Below are positions 26,508 to 35,909 of a stretch of 64,000 nucleotides of DNA, in pieces; within the stretch, counting starts at the first letter, position 1, and each line of letters starts with the position of its first letter. The stretch comes from Pseudomonas sp. R-28-1W-6 (lineage in GTDB: Bacteria > Pseudomonadota > Gammaproteobacteria > Pseudomonadales > Pseudomonadaceae). Both the position numbers and the translations under genes were made by a program. Under the pieces are notes generated by a model that saw nothing but the letters and a program-made list of their open reading frames with translations, did not search any database and had not been told where the DNA came from. The stretch is from NCBI RefSeq assembly GCF_009799925.1, contig NZ_WELK01000006.1:62001-126000 (forward strand), written 5' to 3'.

Positions 26508-27059
26508 ATGAGCATGTCGCGTAGTGCCCTGGCGTTGCTGGTCGGGCTGTTTAGCGGGTCGCTGCTGGCGGCCGAATGCCCGCCACTGTTGCAGGGCGAG
26601 CTGCAGCAACTGCGCTCCAAGGAGCGCATCGACCTGTGTCAGCGTTTTGCCGGCAAGCCGCTGCTGGTGGTCAACACCGCCAGCCACTGCGGCTTCGCTC
26701 CGCAGTTCAAGGGGCTGGAGGTGCTGTACCAGCGCTACAAGGGCCAGGGCCTGGAAGTGCTCGGCGTACCGTCCAATGACTTCAGGCAGGAAGCGGACAA
26801 CAGTGAAGAGACGGCCACCGTGTGCTTCGTCAACTACGGCGTGACCTTCGCCATGAGCGAGCCGCAGGTGGTCAGCGGCGACGCGGCGCTGCCGCTGTTC
26901 CGCGAGCTGGCGGCGCAGAGCAGTGCGCCGCGCTGGAACTTCTACAAGTACGTGGTCGGCCGCGACGGCAAGGTGATCGCCAGTTTCTCCAGCCTGACCA
27001 AGCCGGATGATGAAGATCTGATCGCTGCCGTGGAGCAGGCCATCGCCAGCCAGCCGTGA
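26508..27059 (+). CDS. Exported glutathione peroxidase family protein
   Basis: Thiol peroxidase of 183 residues with an N-terminal signal peptide (cleavage expected after SLLA-A, near residue 22). The active-site Cys lies in [15 protein letters not shown], followed by GVPSNDF and a C-terminal [14 protein letters not shown] segment typical of the family. It would reduce peroxides in the periplasm using thioredoxin-like or other thiols. An added [18 protein letters not shown] stretch carries a second Cys that could be the resolving residue. A bidirectional terminator follows at 27072-27098. Confidence 0.9.
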   Translation: MSMSRSALALLVGLFSGSLLAAECPPLLQGELQQLRSKERIDLCQRFAGKPLLVVNTASHCGFAPQFKGLEVLYQRYKGQGLEVLGVPSNDFRQEADNSEETATVCFVNYGVTFAMSEPQVVSGDAALPLFRELAAQSSAPRWNFYKYVVGRDGKVIASFSSLTKPDDEDLIAAVEQAIASQP

Positions 27060-27071
27060 AATGAAGGCATG

Positions 27072-27098
27072 AAAAAGCCGGGCAATGCCCGGCTTTTT
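27072..27098. terminator. Bidirectional terminator between gpx and fadL-type genes
   Basis: AAAAAGCCGGGC (27072-27083), a 3-base loop and GCCCGGCTTTTT (27087-27098) make a perfect 12-bp stem with A and T runs on both sides. It therefore ends both convergent transcripts. Confidence 0.93.
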
Positions 27099-27118
27099 CA
27101 TGTGCGCCAGATGGCCCG

Positions 27119-28402
27119 TCAGAAGCGGTAGGTCAGCTGCATGCCCACGCCGTGGGCGCTGTTCTTGTAGGTGGCGCTGTAGCCGGGGCCGACGTCGACG
27201 CCGGCGATCTTGGTGGCGTGCTGGTCGACCTTGGCATCGCTCTCGTGCAGGTAGGAATAGGCCAGGTCGAGGGTCATGTCGGCAGTGGGGGACCAGCCGG
27301 CGCCGACGGCGAAGACCTTGCGGTTGCCCACCGGGATGCGCACGGTACGGTTGTCGTTGGCGGCCGGCGAGGCGTCCAGGGCGAAGCCTGTGCGCAGCAG
27401 CCATTGCGGGTTCAGCTGGTAGGCCGCGCCGATGGCGTAGGACCAGGTGTCCTGCCAGTTCATCTCTTCGCTGACTTCGCCAATCGGCTGCATGCCCAGC
27501 AGGCTCGGCGTGCCTTGGTTGTGCACGGTGATGGCCTGCAGGCGGCTCCAGCGGGTCCAGGTGGCGCCACCGTAGAGGGTCCACTGTTCGTCCAGCTGGT
27601 AGGTCAGCGAGCTGTCGAGCATTTCCGGGGTGGTGAAGTCCAGCTGGGCGTCATAGTCGCCGTTGAAGCGGCCGAAGACCGGGCCTTCGCCGCCGGTGAC
27701 GCGGGTACGGCCTTCCAGGGTGTAGTCGACCTTGGAGTGGTAGGTCAGGCCCCAGGCCAGTTGCTCGGTGATATCCACCAGCACACCGGCATTGAAGCCC
27801 AGGGCGGTGTCGTCGCCCTTGATATCGATTTCGGTGTCGCCGTTACCACCGACGGCGCCATCGTTGAGCTTGCTGACCAGCTTGCCCTTGATCTTGTTGA
27901 AGGTCGGGCCGAAGCCGACGGAGACGCGCTCGTTGATCCGGTAGCTCAGGGTCGGTTGCAGGGTGACCACTTCCACCTTGCTGTACTGGCCCTTGTAGCG
28001 GCCGCCGAAACCTTTCTCGTAGTCGCTGATCAGGGCGAACGGCACATACAGGCCGATGCCGTAGTGCCAGTCATCGTTCAGCGGGCTGGCGTAGTAGGCG
28101 AACGGCACGCCAGCGGTGGGCACCATGTCGCCTTCGCTGGAGTCGGCGCTGGCATCGTCGATGTCGACATTGGCCTTGACCACGCCCAGGCCGCCGACCG
28201 CTTCGGCGCGCTTGAGCTTGCTCAGGCCGGCCGGGTTGCCGAACAGGGTGGTGGCATCCTGGGCCGATGAGGCGCGCCCGGCGAAGGCGGTACCCATGCC
28301 GCTGACGCTTTGTTCGTTGATGGCAATTCCGTTGCCCAGGCTGTGAGTGGAAATGGCGCCGATGGCCAGAGCGAGGGTGGTTTTGAACCAGGTGTGTTTC
28401 AT
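27119..28402 (-). CDS. FadL/OmpP1/TodX family outer membrane transporter
   Basis: Outer membrane beta-barrel of 427 residues for long-chain fatty acids or other hydrophobic compounds. A signal peptide ends near HSLG-NGIAINEQS; the plug-like N-terminus NGIAINEQSVSGMGTAFAGR and the DATTLFGNPAGL motif are diagnostic, and the chain ends in an aromatic residue (TYRF) as barrels do. Alternating strands fill the rest. Substrate range cannot be told. The sequence between its ATG and 28540 is AT-richer than its surroundings and should contain the promoter. Confidence 0.92.
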   Translation of the reverse strand: MKHTWFKTTLALAIGAISTHSLGNGIAINEQSVSGMGTAFAGRASSAQDATTLFGNPAGLSKLKRAEAVGGLGVVKANVDIDDASADSSEGDMVPTAGVPFAYYASPLNDDWHYGIGLYVPFALISDYEKGFGGRYKGQYSKVEVVTLQPTLSYRINERVSVGFGPTFNKIKGKLVSKLNDGAVGGNGDTEIDIKGDDTALGFNAGVLVDITEQLAWGLTYHSKVDYTLEGRTRVTGGEGPVFGRFNGDYDAQLDFTTPEMLDSSLTYQLDEQWTLYGGATWTRWSRLQAITVHNQGTPSLLGMQPIGEVSEEMNWQDTWSYAIGAAYQLNPQWLLRTGFALDASPAANDNRTVRIPVGNRKVFAVGAGWSPTADMTLDLAYSYLHESDAKVDQHATKIAGVDVGPGYSATYKNSAHGVGMQLTYRF

Positions 28403-28540
28403 CGGGAACTCGTCGACAGCAAAACGGGGGCGGCAAGCTACCCATTTTGTCGACCCTTGCCAACCGCTCTACTACGGTATTTACAAGGATATTCGTCGGA
28501 TTAATCCGCGGTGTTAATCTGACTGTTCGGTCATGTATTT

Positions 28541-29020
28541 TCAGGCGGCGTGGGGCTGGCTGTCGACGCACAGTTGCCAGGCCTGAAGGAAGTCGCGCAG
28601 GCGCCCGTGTGGCTGGAATACCTGGCGCCAGATGCGCGCCAGCGCCGGCAGATCGTCGGCCGCGGGCAGGCGGCTGCCCTGGGCCTCGACCAGCATCCAG
28701 GCGATGGCGGTGGCATAGCGCAGGTTGACGATCAGCTCGAGGTGGGGCGCGCAGAGGAAGGCGTGCTGGCTGGCCAGGCCGCGCACCAGGCTGGCCAGGT
28801 CCGGGTCGCGCGCCAGGTGCTGGTCCCAGAGCAGTTGATGGCGGCGGGTGCTGATGCGATAGAGGCCGTGACCGTGCGGGTCGTCGAGGGCTGAGCCTAG
28901 TGCCGATTGGCTGGCCGCGGCGCCCAGCAGCAGGGCTTCGGCAGTGGGAGAGTGGCGCCCCAGGTAGAGCAGGGTGGGGCGGATGACATGCTGGCACAGC
29001 TCGCTGGCGGCAATTCCCAT
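28541..29020 (-). CDS. Conserved hypothetical protein, 159 residues
   Basis: Not assigned to a known function. The protein is alpha-helical by composition, without signal peptide: MGIAASELCQHVIRPTLLYL, TRRHQLLWDQHLARD, QHAFLCAPHLELIVNLRYATAIAWML. The segment resembles small proteins I recall as phage-related or hypothetical in Pseudomonas, next to the same fadL-type gene. It is read in the same direction as that gene with a 138-base gap. Codon use is typical of the host. Confidence 0.75.
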   Translation of the reverse strand: MGIAASELCQHVIRPTLLYLGRHSPTAEALLLGAAASQSALGSALDDPHGHGLYRISTRRHQLLWDQHLARDPDLASLVRGLASQHAFLCAPHLELIVNLRYATAIAWMLVEAQGSRLPAADDLPALARIWRQVFQPHGRLRDFLQAWQLCVDSQPHAA

Positions 29021-29389
29021 GAGGCCCTCGCGAAGGGTGCCGGCGGGGGCCGTGTTTGGCAGCTGTTCTTGGTTTTAATAAAGCCCCCGCCGGGAGCGGG
29101 GTTAGCCGCTCGTTTTGAAGTGTAGTGCGATAAAGCTGTTGTAAAAGGCTGTTTTTAAACTGTTTAAGGATTTTGGTAAGGCTGCATATATCAACCAGCA
29201 CTTACGCAGCCTGTGTTTGGTGCTAGGCGTGGCAATGCCTGGCTCGGGCGCTGGAGCAGGCGCAGAGGGTGTCAGTGCCATTGGCTTGGGCCGGGTGTTG
29301 CAGCAGCCCGAGGCTGGGGCGGGCCTGGGCTGGGAGGCGCAGGCGCTGCTGCGCCTGGGGCGGCGCCCCGGCCGGGGGCGCCGGGGGCT
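29021..29389. other. Gene-free stretch with hairpins between hypothetical gene and alginate lyase
   Basis: No convincing gene in 369 bases. Hairpins on the lyase side are CAGGCGC/GCGCCTG (29341-29358) and GGCGCCCC/GGGGCGCC (29363-29383), just downstream of the lyase stop as read on the minus strand. A third, CCCCGC/GCGGGG (29085-29101), is followed on the minus strand by CTTTATT and is a weak terminator candidate. Around 29120-29200 the sequence is AT-rich and probably contains the promoter for the minus-strand gene ending at 28541. Confidence 0.5.
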
Positions 29390-30067
29390 TCAGAGGTGTT
29401 CGATCAGCAGGTTGGTGAAGTTCACCGCGCCGGCTTCGCTGGCATCGCCGAGGTTGTCCTGCACGTAGGAGCCGGCCTTGAAGTAGAGGTTCTGCGTGGC
29501 CCAGCTGGGGTCGAGCTTGGCCGTCCACTTGCTGGTGGTGCTGCTCGGCGTCTTCACATTGACCACCAGGGTGCCGCTGGGGGTCAGGCGGATGGTGTAG
29601 GAGAAACTCTGGTTCAGCGGCACGTCGCGGAACACCGTCACGCTGGTGGTGTCGATGCCCGGCTTGAGGCGGTAGATGGCGACGATGTTGCCGGTCCTGG
29701 TGTCGCTCTTGTACTGGTAGGACAGCTTGAGCGGCGGGTCGTCGCCTTCCAGGTTGTGGATCTGGCCAATCACGATCTTGCCGGTGGAGGGCACCTGGGT
29801 GACCTTCAGCGAGGCGCGCAGGTAGTTGTCGGCCGCGTTGTATTTCCAGTTGCGCAGGCTGCCATCGGCATAGGTTTCGCGCAGTTCGCTGCGCGGGTAT
29901 TTGGCGTTGGGGGTGGTCGAGCCGCTGACCGGGGTCCAGAAGAACAGCGCACCGTTGATGTTCTGGAAGTAGTCGTCCTGGTAGCCGCCGACCAGCAGCG
30001 GCGTTTCGATGGTGGTGGCCGGTTCGCCGACGGGGATGGTGAGGTTCCAGGTGTTGAGGTCGATCAT
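29390..30067 (-). CDS. Polysaccharide lyase family 7 alginate lyase
   Basis: A 225-residue single-domain PL7 enzyme that cleaves alginate by beta-elimination. The three family blocks are present: RSELRE near residue 60, QIHN (Q-I-H, preference-related) near 100, and YFKAGSYVQ near 197 with catalytic Tyr. It begins directly with MIDLNTWNLTIPVG and no signal peptide, so it is either cytoplasmic, exported by another route, or secreted without a leader. Few Pseudomonas PL7 enzymes lack a leader, but some single-domain ones do. It stands alone between two gene-free stretches, which fits an accessory gene. Confidence 0.93.
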   Translation of the reverse strand: MIDLNTWNLTIPVGEPATTIETPLLVGGYQDDYFQNINGALFFWTPVSGSTTPNAKYPRSELRETYADGSLRNWKYNAADNYLRASLKVTQVPSTGKIVIGQIHNLEGDDPPLKLSYQYKSDTRTGNIVAIYRLKPGIDTTSVTVFRDVPLNQSFSYTIRLTPSGTLVVNVKTPSSTTSKWTAKLDPSWATQNLYFKAGSYVQDNLGDASEAGAVNFTNLLIEHL

Positions 30068-30477
30068 GATGGTTACAGACTCCGAGAAAATGCCTAAATC
30101 ATTCGCGGTGCCTATCGATCCCGAATCTGAAACTATCCAGCTGCCCTGCCGGTAACTTACGCGCCGAATGAAGCCCTAGCAGTTCGCCTGGCCAGCGGCC
30201 GTGCGGCGAACATGGGCGCTTTATAAGGCCTGGCGGCGGCTGCGGTAATCACCGTTTGTCGTTTTCTTGGCGTCATTAAAATGGCTTTATATGGAATTGG
30301 AATTCCGCTTCCTACCTGGATTTGCTGATGGCAAAGCATTTTTTTCACGGAACCTGACCGTGCGCCCATGGGCAGCGGCCGATGCGTCTCTGTGTGGTTT
30401 TGTGAGGGCTCGCACGTTTCGCACAGGCATGAAAAGGGCGCCAGAAGGCGCCCCTAGGACCAGGCTTGAGCGGTCGG
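30068..30477. other. Gene-free stretch upstream of alginate lyase, holding its promoter and the acylase terminator
   Basis: About 410 bases without a supported gene. Bases 30068-30150 and 30240-30340 are AT-richer than the surroundings and should carry the lyase promoter. A 70-codon frame on the minus strand (30157-30369) has composition unlike a protein and no ribosome binding site. The terminator of the acylase gene is at 30432-30453. Confidence 0.5.
30432..30453 (-). terminator. Intrinsic terminator after the acylase gene
   Basis: On the minus strand GGGCGCC, loop TTCT, GGCGCCC is followed by TTTTC, a perfect 7-bp stem 24 bases after the acylase stop codon. Confidence 0.8.
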
Positions 30478-33015
30478 CTATTTCCCCGGCATTAGCAGCA
30501 GGCGCTTGTTGCCGTAGACCTTGTCGATATTGCGGCTCTGGAACGGGAAGCTCATGTAGCCGCCCTTGAGCCAGGCGTCGATGCCGTCGGCATAGTGCGG
30601 GCTGGCCGGGTTGCCGGACTGGCCGGAGCTGTTGAGGCCGATCATCGGCTCTTCGCGGCCGAAGTCGACGACCACGCGCATGGCCGGGATCAGCCAGGTG
30701 TCGAAGCCCTGGCCCCAGTGGTAGGCCGCCACGTTGAGCGTGCCGTGATCGCCGCCGGCCGGATAGGGGCCGCGGTCCAGGTAGCCCTGGATGGCATTGA
30801 TGCTGCTGCGCTCGCTGGCGCCGAGATGGGGCGCCATCTTGGTCGCGTTGCTGGCCCAGGTGTACTGGTGCAGCTTGCCCCATTGCCAGGCCTGGCGGTC
30901 GGCGCCCAGCTTGGCCTCGGTGAAGGCCACGGCGGCGGCCAGGGTGCGGGCGAGGATCACCGGCTTGTCTTCCCTCTGCGCGGTGCGGATGTCGTCCCAG
31001 AACGGGCTGTCGTCGCGGCCGAGCAGGTGGTCGGCCTGGGCCGAGTAAGAGTCGTTGGCGGTGTCCACCAGCGCCTGCCAGGCCGGATTGCCGTCCGGGC
31101 CCAGTTCGTCGAGGAAAGTCTGCCGCGCGCTTTCATGCAGGAAGGCGCCGTACAGGGCGGCATCCGCCGAGGTCGCGCTCATCCGGCCGTCGAAGGCCAT
31201 CAGGCGCTTGTAGGCTTCCTCGGCCTTGCTGCGTTCGGCGGCAGGCAGGGCGGTGATGGCCTTTTGCAGCGGCTGGGCCATGCCCGGCGCGTCGAACATC
31301 GCCTGCAGCTTGCCGGCGAACGGCGTGGTCTGGTCGTACTGCATGGCGATCATGCTGCGCTGGTCGTGCTTGCCGGCGCCGGCCAGCTGGGCGATGCGCT
31401 CGGCGCGCTCGGGGTAGAACCAGGAGTTGGACAGCTGCATGCCGTAGCCGCGGGGCACGGTGCGCTGGTTGGCGGTGCCCAGCCAGCCCTGCATGGGGTC
31501 CTGGTCGTAGGGGTGCAGCATGGGGTCGGCATAGCCGTCCCAGTCGTAGGCGCCGTCCCAGCCGGGCGAGGGCAGCAGACCCAGGCCCTGCTTGCGGTTG
31601 GGGTAGCGGCCGGTGACCTGCCAGCCGATGTGCTGGGCATCGGCGAACACCAGGTTGAGGGCCATGGCGCGCACTTCGCGGGTGGCCTCGAAGGCTTGCT
31701 CCACCGATTGCGCACGGGACAGGTCGAAGAAGGCATCGATCGAATGATCTTCCTCGAACTGCGCGGTACGCAGGGCCAGGCCATAGCCGCTGTTGAACTG
31801 CAGCGGCTGCAGGGGGTGCTTGCGCTCGCCCAGCACCGAGTTGAGCAGCGGGCCGTGGCGGGTCTCGTAGAGGGTCTCGCGGATCGGCCGCTGGCCCTTG
31901 ATGAAGAAGGTTTCCTGGCGCTCGGTGGCGGGTTGCCATTGGCCGTCGGCCAGGTAGTACAGGCGGCTGCCCTGGCGCTTGACCTTCTCCAGGAACAGGT
32001 CCTGGTTGTCGCCCATGACCATGGTCATGCCCCAGGCCAGCTTGCCGTTGAAGCCGGCGACCACCGCCGGTACGCCGGCGATGGAGACCCCGGCGGCCTG
32101 GAATTTCGGTGAGCGGATCTGCACGTAGTTCCATACCGAGGGCATGGACAGCGGCAGGTGGGTGTCGTTGGCCAGCAGGCTCTTGCCGCTCCTGCTGCGC
32201 TGGGGGGCGATTGCCCAGTTGTTCGAGGCGGCGACGCCGAGCATGTTCAGCTCGGCCACCTGGCCGGCGGCCTGATCGATGGCGGCCAGGCCCTGGATCT
32301 GTCCACCCAGGTTGAGGCCGCGCAGTTTCTCGGCTTCCTCGAAGGGCAACGGCTCGTCCGGGTAGGTCGGCAGCAGCCAGGCCAGCTTGTCGGCGCCGAC
32401 CTTGCCGGTCAGGGTCAGGGCGGCGATCTCTTCCTTGAGGTTCACCGCCAGGCCGAAGTTGAGCAGGCAGAACACCAGCACCGAGTCTTCCGGCTTCCAG
32501 TAGGCCGGGCGGTAGCCGGACTCGGCCAGGTCCATCGGCAGCTTGTCCTGGTAGCGGAACAGGTAGGCGTTGACGCCGCGGGCGTAGACCTCGAAGAACT
32601 GCTTCATCCGCGGCGAGGCGTTCTTGTACAGCACCTCGGCGCTCTTGCGCAGGTTGACCGCGCGCATGAACCGGTCGATTTCCAGTACGCCGGGGCCGTT
32701 CATTTCGGCCAGGCGGCCCTCGGCCAGCAGGCGCATGCCGACCATCTGGCTGAGGCGGTCGCTGGCGTGCACGTAGCCCAGGGCGAACAGCGCATCGTGG
32801 AAGGTGGTGGTCTCGATCAGCGGCATGCCCAGCGGGTTGCGTCGCACCACCACGCTCTGCGCCAGGCCCTGCACGCGGACGATGCCCTGGTCCGGGGGCA
32901 CACTGCTGGCGTAGCGGCTGTTGAGGAACGACTGGCAGCCGCCGAGGAACAGGCTGCTGCACAGGGTGGCCGCCGTGGCGAGCAGCAGCGGGCGAGGCAA
33001 GAGGCGCGAACCCAT
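30478..33015 (-). CDS. quiP: QuiP-like acyl-homoserine lactone acylase (penicillin acylase family)
   Basis: Ntn-hydrolase precursor of 845 residues, nearly the length I recall for QuiP of P. aeruginosa (847). N-terminal signal with lipobox-like LFLGGC (Cys27); alpha-chain [11 protein letters not shown]; autoproteolysis and catalytic Ser at [10 protein letters not shown] (Ser264), the new N-terminus of the beta chain; then [11 protein letters not shown] and the C-terminal [10 protein letters not shown] and [11 protein letters not shown] blocks. Such enzymes remove the acyl chain of long-chain homoserine lactones or penicillin-like amides, degrading quorum signals. A perfect 11-bp hairpin lies upstream at 33094-33119. 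Confidence 0.93.
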   Translation of the reverse strand: MGSRLLPRPLLLATAATLCSSLFLGGCQSFLNSRYASSVPPDQGIVRVQGLAQSVVVRRNPLGMPLIETTTFHDALFALGYVHASDRLSQMVGMRLLAEGRLAEMNGPGVLEIDRFMRAVNLRKSAEVLYKNASPRMKQFFEVYARGVNAYLFRYQDKLPMDLAESGYRPAYWKPEDSVLVFCLLNFGLAVNLKEEIAALTLTGKVGADKLAWLLPTYPDEPLPFEEAEKLRGLNLGGQIQGLAAIDQAAGQVAELNMLGVAASNNWAIAPQRSRSGKSLLANDTHLPLSMPSVWNYVQIRSPKFQAAGVSIAGVPAVVAGFNGKLAWGMTMVMGDNQDLFLEKVKRQGSRLYYLADGQWQPATERQETFFIKGQRPIRETLYETRHGPLLNSVLGERKHPLQPLQFNSGYGLALRTAQFEEDHSIDAFFDLSRAQSVEQAFEATREVRAMALNLVFADAQHIGWQVTGRYPNRKQGLGLLPSPGWDGAYDWDGYADPMLHPYDQDPMQGWLGTANQRTVPRGYGMQLSNSWFYPERAERIAQLAGAGKHDQRSMIAMQYDQTTPFAGKLQAMFDAPGMAQPLQKAITALPAAERSKAEEAYKRLMAFDGRMSATSADAALYGAFLHESARQTFLDELGPDGNPAWQALVDTANDSYSAQADHLLGRDDSPFWDDIRTAQREDKPVILARTLAAAVAFTEAKLGADRQAWQWGKLHQYTWASNATKMAPHLGASERSSINAIQGYLDRGPYPAGGDHGTLNVAAYHWGQGFDTWLIPAMRVVVDFGREEPMIGLNSSGQSGNPASPHYADGIDAWLKGGYMSFPFQSRNIDKVYGNKRLLLMPGK

Positions 33016-33132
33016 GGACTGGCTCCTGGCGCGAAAAGAGTTTGCAAAGGCGGGGATTGTAGAGGGCGCAGCGGGGCGGCGGTAGGGCCGCGGCGGCAGA
33101 ACCGGCGACGGTTCTGCCGGGCGGGATCAGGG

Positions 33133-33369
33133 CCTGTTCACGATCTGCTGGGCGTCGGGCATCCGCCGTTGCAAACCGCCGCGGAAAGCGGCTTGCCACT
33201 AACGCGCGTTAGCGCGGCTCGGGGGGGCGAGTGAAACGAGTACAGCTCGCAAACTTTGCTTCCTCGGCCCTTTGACTCGCTGGCGCTCGCCCTGCGGGCC
33301 AGCCTTCGGCTGTTGCTCCCGCTGGTCGTTGCGCCTCGTCCGGCTCTGGCTCGCGAGATAGTGGACAGG
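33133..33369. repeat. MITE-like element with 14-base terminal inverted repeats
   Basis: CCTGTTCACGATCT (33133-33146) and AGATAGTGGACAGG (33356-33369) are inverted copies with two mismatches, enclosing about 209 bases with no gene. Inside are the perfect palindrome CTAACGCGCGTTAG (about 33197-33210) and alternating GCTCGC/GCGAGC-type segments. It fills most of the gap between the acylase and SEC-C genes. The structure resembles a non-autonomous transposable or dispersed palindromic element; only one copy lies in this window. Confidence 0.6.
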
Positions 33370-33377
33370 TTCTTGGC

Positions 33378-33578
<201 letters not shown>

Positions 33579-33585
33579 CGGTGAA

Positions 33586-34083
33586 TCACTCCGGAAGGTA
33601 GTCGCCGGGGATTATCTCGCCATTGCGCGAAAGGTGCACGCTGCGCCCGAACAGCAGGCCGGTTTTCACCGTGCCCTGGAAGCTGTAGTGGATCGGCTCC
33701 TCAGTTCGTTCCAGGGCGCGCACGATGCCCTTGAGGTGGCGCCACAGGTTGGTGCGCACCGGCACGTCGAACTGCAGATGGCTGTGCGGGGCCACGGTGA
33801 ACCATTCGTTGGACTCCCCCTCGGCCAGCAGCACGCCATTCAGGCTGACCCGGTAGTCCAGGCGGCGCACCGGCAGGCTCGCGGCGTTGGGGTTGTCGAT
33901 GCGAAAGCGCAGGATGAACCGCTGCTCCATGAGCTTGGCCTTGACCAGGTCGACCTTGACCAGGCGCACCTGCGGGTCTTCGAAGCTGTCGGTCAGCCAG
34001 GTCGAGCAGCCGGCGATGCTCGAGGGGAGGGCGAGGCAGAGGATTAGGCTGATAATTCTTATCATTTGCGCCTGGTAAAGCAT
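33586..34083 (-). CDS. LEA type 2 (WHy domain) family lipoprotein
   Basis: About 165 residues. The signal peptide ends in lipobox SIAGC. The remaining beta-rich domain ([22 protein letters not shown], followed by [21 protein letters not shown] and [12 protein letters not shown]) matches the LEA14/WHy family of water-stress proteins. The ATG at 34083 was chosen because GGAG sits 7 bases upstream; an ATG six codons later is possible. Function is unknown. It is upstream of the SEC-C gene on the same strand and divergent from the gene at 34196. Confidence 0.85.
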   Translation of the reverse strand: MLYQAQMIRIISLILCLALPSSIAGCSTWLTDSFEDPQVRLVKVDLVKAKLMEQRFILRFRIDNPNAASLPVRRLDYRVSLNGVLLAEGESNEWFTVAPHSHLQFDVPVRTNLWRHLKGIVRALERTEEPIHYSFQGTVKTGLLFGRSVHLSRNGEIIPGDYLPE

Positions 34084-34195
34084 TTCAATCTCCGATTGTT
34101 GCCTCAGTTTAACAAGCGGTTGCTTGGTGGCAATCTGTTGTTGCAGGAAAAAAACCTGCGCCATACTGGGCAGCAAAATAGACAGGAGTGTGACG

Positions 34196-34744
34196 ATGAG
34201 TCTCTACGAGATCGCCTTTGCCGGGCAACTGGTGCCGGGCGCTCAGTTGCCGCAGGTCAAGGAGAACCTGGCGCGGCTGTTCCAGGCCGACGCCCAGCGC
34301 ATCGAGCTGCTGTTTTCCGGGCGGCGCATCGTGATCAAGAGTGGCCTGGATGCGGCGGGCGCGGAGAAGTACCGCGCCACCCTAGAGCGGGCCGGAGCCG
34401 TGGCCATGGTGCAGGCTCTGGATCTGCCGATCGAAGAAGTCGAACTGGCCCCGGCCCCCGTGTCGCCCGCGCCAGTCGCCGCAGTGGCGCCGGCAGCAGC
34501 GGTCGGCGTCGGTGCGCGGGTGATTCCGCGGGATGAGTACATGGCGGCCTTTGCCGATGTGCAGGCGCCGGATTTCGGCATCGCCCCGGTCGGCGCCGAC
34601 TTGCAGGATAGCCGGCCCGCTGTGCAGGCGCCGCAGGTCGATCTGTCGCAGTTCAGCCTGGCCCCGGTGGGCAGCGACATGGGCCAGGCCAAGGCCGGCC
34701 CGGCGGCGCCAGCGCCGGATGTGTCGCATCTCAAGCTGCAATGA
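34196..34744 (+). CDS. Hypothetical protein with conserved N-terminal domain and Ala/Pro-rich tail
   Basis: 182 residues. The first 80 (MSLYEIAFAGQLVPGAQLPQ, RIELLFSGRRIVIKSGLDAA, EKYRATLERAGA) form a compact domain seen in many proteobacterial proteins of unknown function, sometimes ahead of membrane domains. The rest is low-complexity, rich in Ala, Pro and Val, with two copies of a DF/SLAPVG(A/S)D motif (near 123 and 159). No signal peptide. The ATG at 34196 follows AGGAGTGTGACG. A hairpin terminator lies 4 bases after the stop. Confidence 0.82.
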   Translation: MSLYEIAFAGQLVPGAQLPQVKENLARLFQADAQRIELLFSGRRIVIKSGLDAAGAEKYRATLERAGAVAMVQALDLPIEEVELAPAPVSPAPVAAVAPAAAVGVGARVIPRDEYMAAFADVQAPDFGIAPVGADLQDSRPAVQAPQVDLSQFSLAPVGSDMGQAKAGPAAPAPDVSHLKLQ

Positions 34745-34747
34745 GCG

Positions 34748-34772
34748 ACGGGCCCGCAGCATGCGGGCCCGT
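34748..34772. terminator. Hairpin terminator between convergent genes
   Basis: ACGGGCCCGCA (34748-34758), loop GCA, TGCGGGCCCGT (34762-34772) is a perfect 11-bp stem between the gene ending at 34744 and the convergent YchJ gene ending at 34778. T tracts are weak on both sides. Confidence 0.65.
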
Positions 34773-34777
34773 TGATT

Positions 34778-35245
34778 TCACAGGTAGGGCGCGCAGCACT
34801 TCTTGAATTTTTCGCCGCTGGCGCAGGGGCAGGGATCGTTGCGACCGGCCTTGAGCGGCACGGTCGGGTCGATGAAATACCAGCGGCCGGCGTGCTGGAC
34901 GAAGGCCGAGCGCTCGCGGTGACTATGCTCGCCACTGTCGTCGTGCCAGCGGGCCGTGAAGGTGACGAAGGCGTGTTCGGGTTGGCCACCGATCGACTCG
35001 GCGCTTTCCACCTCCAAGCCGAGCCAGGTACTGGCGAGGCTCCAGGCGCTGATGGCGGCGCGGTCCAGGCCGGCCTGCTGGGCGGGCAGGGTGGTGGCGA
35101 TCAGGTAGTCGATCAGGCCCAGGACATAGGCGCTGTAGCGCGAGCGCATCAGGCTTTGCGCGCTGGGAGCCGGGGTGCCGGCGTGGTAGCGCCCGCAGCA
35201 TTGCGCAAGCGAATTGCCACTGCCGCACGGGCACGTCTGGCTCAT
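34778..35245 (-). CDS. YchJ family metal-binding protein
   Basis: 155 residues with an SEC-C zinc motif at each end: [17 protein letters not shown] (residues 5-21) and [22 protein letters not shown] at the C-terminus. Between them is the YchJ NTF2-like domain, with [20 protein letters not shown] and [20 protein letters not shown]. The function of YchJ is not established. The C-terminal motif resembles that of the small SEC-C protein nearby at 33378. Start ATG at 35245; the upstream gene ends 4 bases before its frame. Confidence 0.92.
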   Translation of the reverse strand: MSQTCPCGSGNSLAQCCGRYHAGTPAPSAQSLMRSRYSAYVLGLIDYLIATTLPAQQAGLDRAAISAWSLASTWLGLEVESAESIGGQPEHAFVTFTARWHDDSGEHSHRERSAFVQHAGRWYFIDPTVPLKAGRNDPCPCASGEKFKKCCAPYL

Positions 35246-35249
35246 GGCT

Positions 35250-35747
35250 TTACCACCAGTACTTGCCGAAGTTTTCCGGGTTGGCCCAGAACTTGGCGTT
35301 GAGCCAGTCCGGCACCTGCTTGTAGTCGCGCAGGTCGTAGGTGAACAGGTGCAGGGTCTGTTCGTCGCGCTGGAAGCTCTCGCTGTTTTGCAGGGCCAGG
35401 GCGAAGAAGTCGGTTTCCTGCCAGTCGCAGGCCTGCAGGTCGACCAGCACGGCGATCCGGCTGGCATTGAGGTTGCGGATGCCGCCGAGCAGTTCCAGGG
35501 CGGCACGCTTGGGCAGGTGCTCCAGGCAGTCGACCACCAGGGCCAGATCGAAGCGCCGCGCCGCTAACTCTGCCGGCAGGGCGCCGGCTGCAGCAGTGGC
35601 GACCTCACTCGCGGGGTGGGCGGCCCGGAAGGCTTCCAGTGCCGGCAGATGGCTGGCGCCAATCAGCAGCAGGCGCTGCGGGGCATGGTATTCGAGCAGG
35701 GCGGCCAGCGCCTGCTGCGGCGTGCGGGTGGAAAGTCTGTCAGTCAT
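35250..35747 (-). CDS. DUF6231-like protein, methyltransferase-fold remnant
   Basis: 165 residues. The chain starts like a Rossmann methyltransferase ([42 protein letters not shown]) but lacks a clear SAM-binding glycine loop. It ends in a Trp/Phe/Tyr-rich tail ([17 protein letters not shown]). I recall such proteins beside YchJ in Pseudomonas as DUF6231. The start ATG at 35747 is preferred to an in-frame TTG two codons upstream. It is followed 4 bases later by the YchJ gene, so the two form an operon. Confidence 0.82.
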   Translation of the reverse strand: MTDRLSTRTPQQALAALLEYHAPQRLLLIGASHLPALEAFRAAHPASEVATAAAGALPAELAARRFDLALVVDCLEHLPKRAALELLGGIRNLNASRIAVLVDLQACDWQETDFFALALQNSESFQRDEQTLHLFTYDLRDYKQVPDWLNAKFWANPENFGKYWW

Positions 35748-35909
35748 TGCCAAATTCCGAACTTATAGGTAAAGACTAACCTGCCGCACGGAAATGGCCT
35801 AGTAATGACATGGGTCAGTGAAGTTTCCTAATAGCTGGCGGATTGTAAAACAGCTGTCTTTACTACTTGAGTGTCGGTTTGGTGCCGATTATTACAGGAG
35901 AGCAAAAAA

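Noticed and set aside
29223..29528. 101-codon frame on the minus strand overlapping the alginate lyase end
   Set aside because: Pro/Arg/Gln-rich shadow overlapping the lyase C-terminal codons and hairpins.
30157..30369. 70-codon frame on the minus strand between PL7 lyase and quiP
   Set aside because: No ribosome binding site, no recognisable motif, composition matches intergenic DNA.
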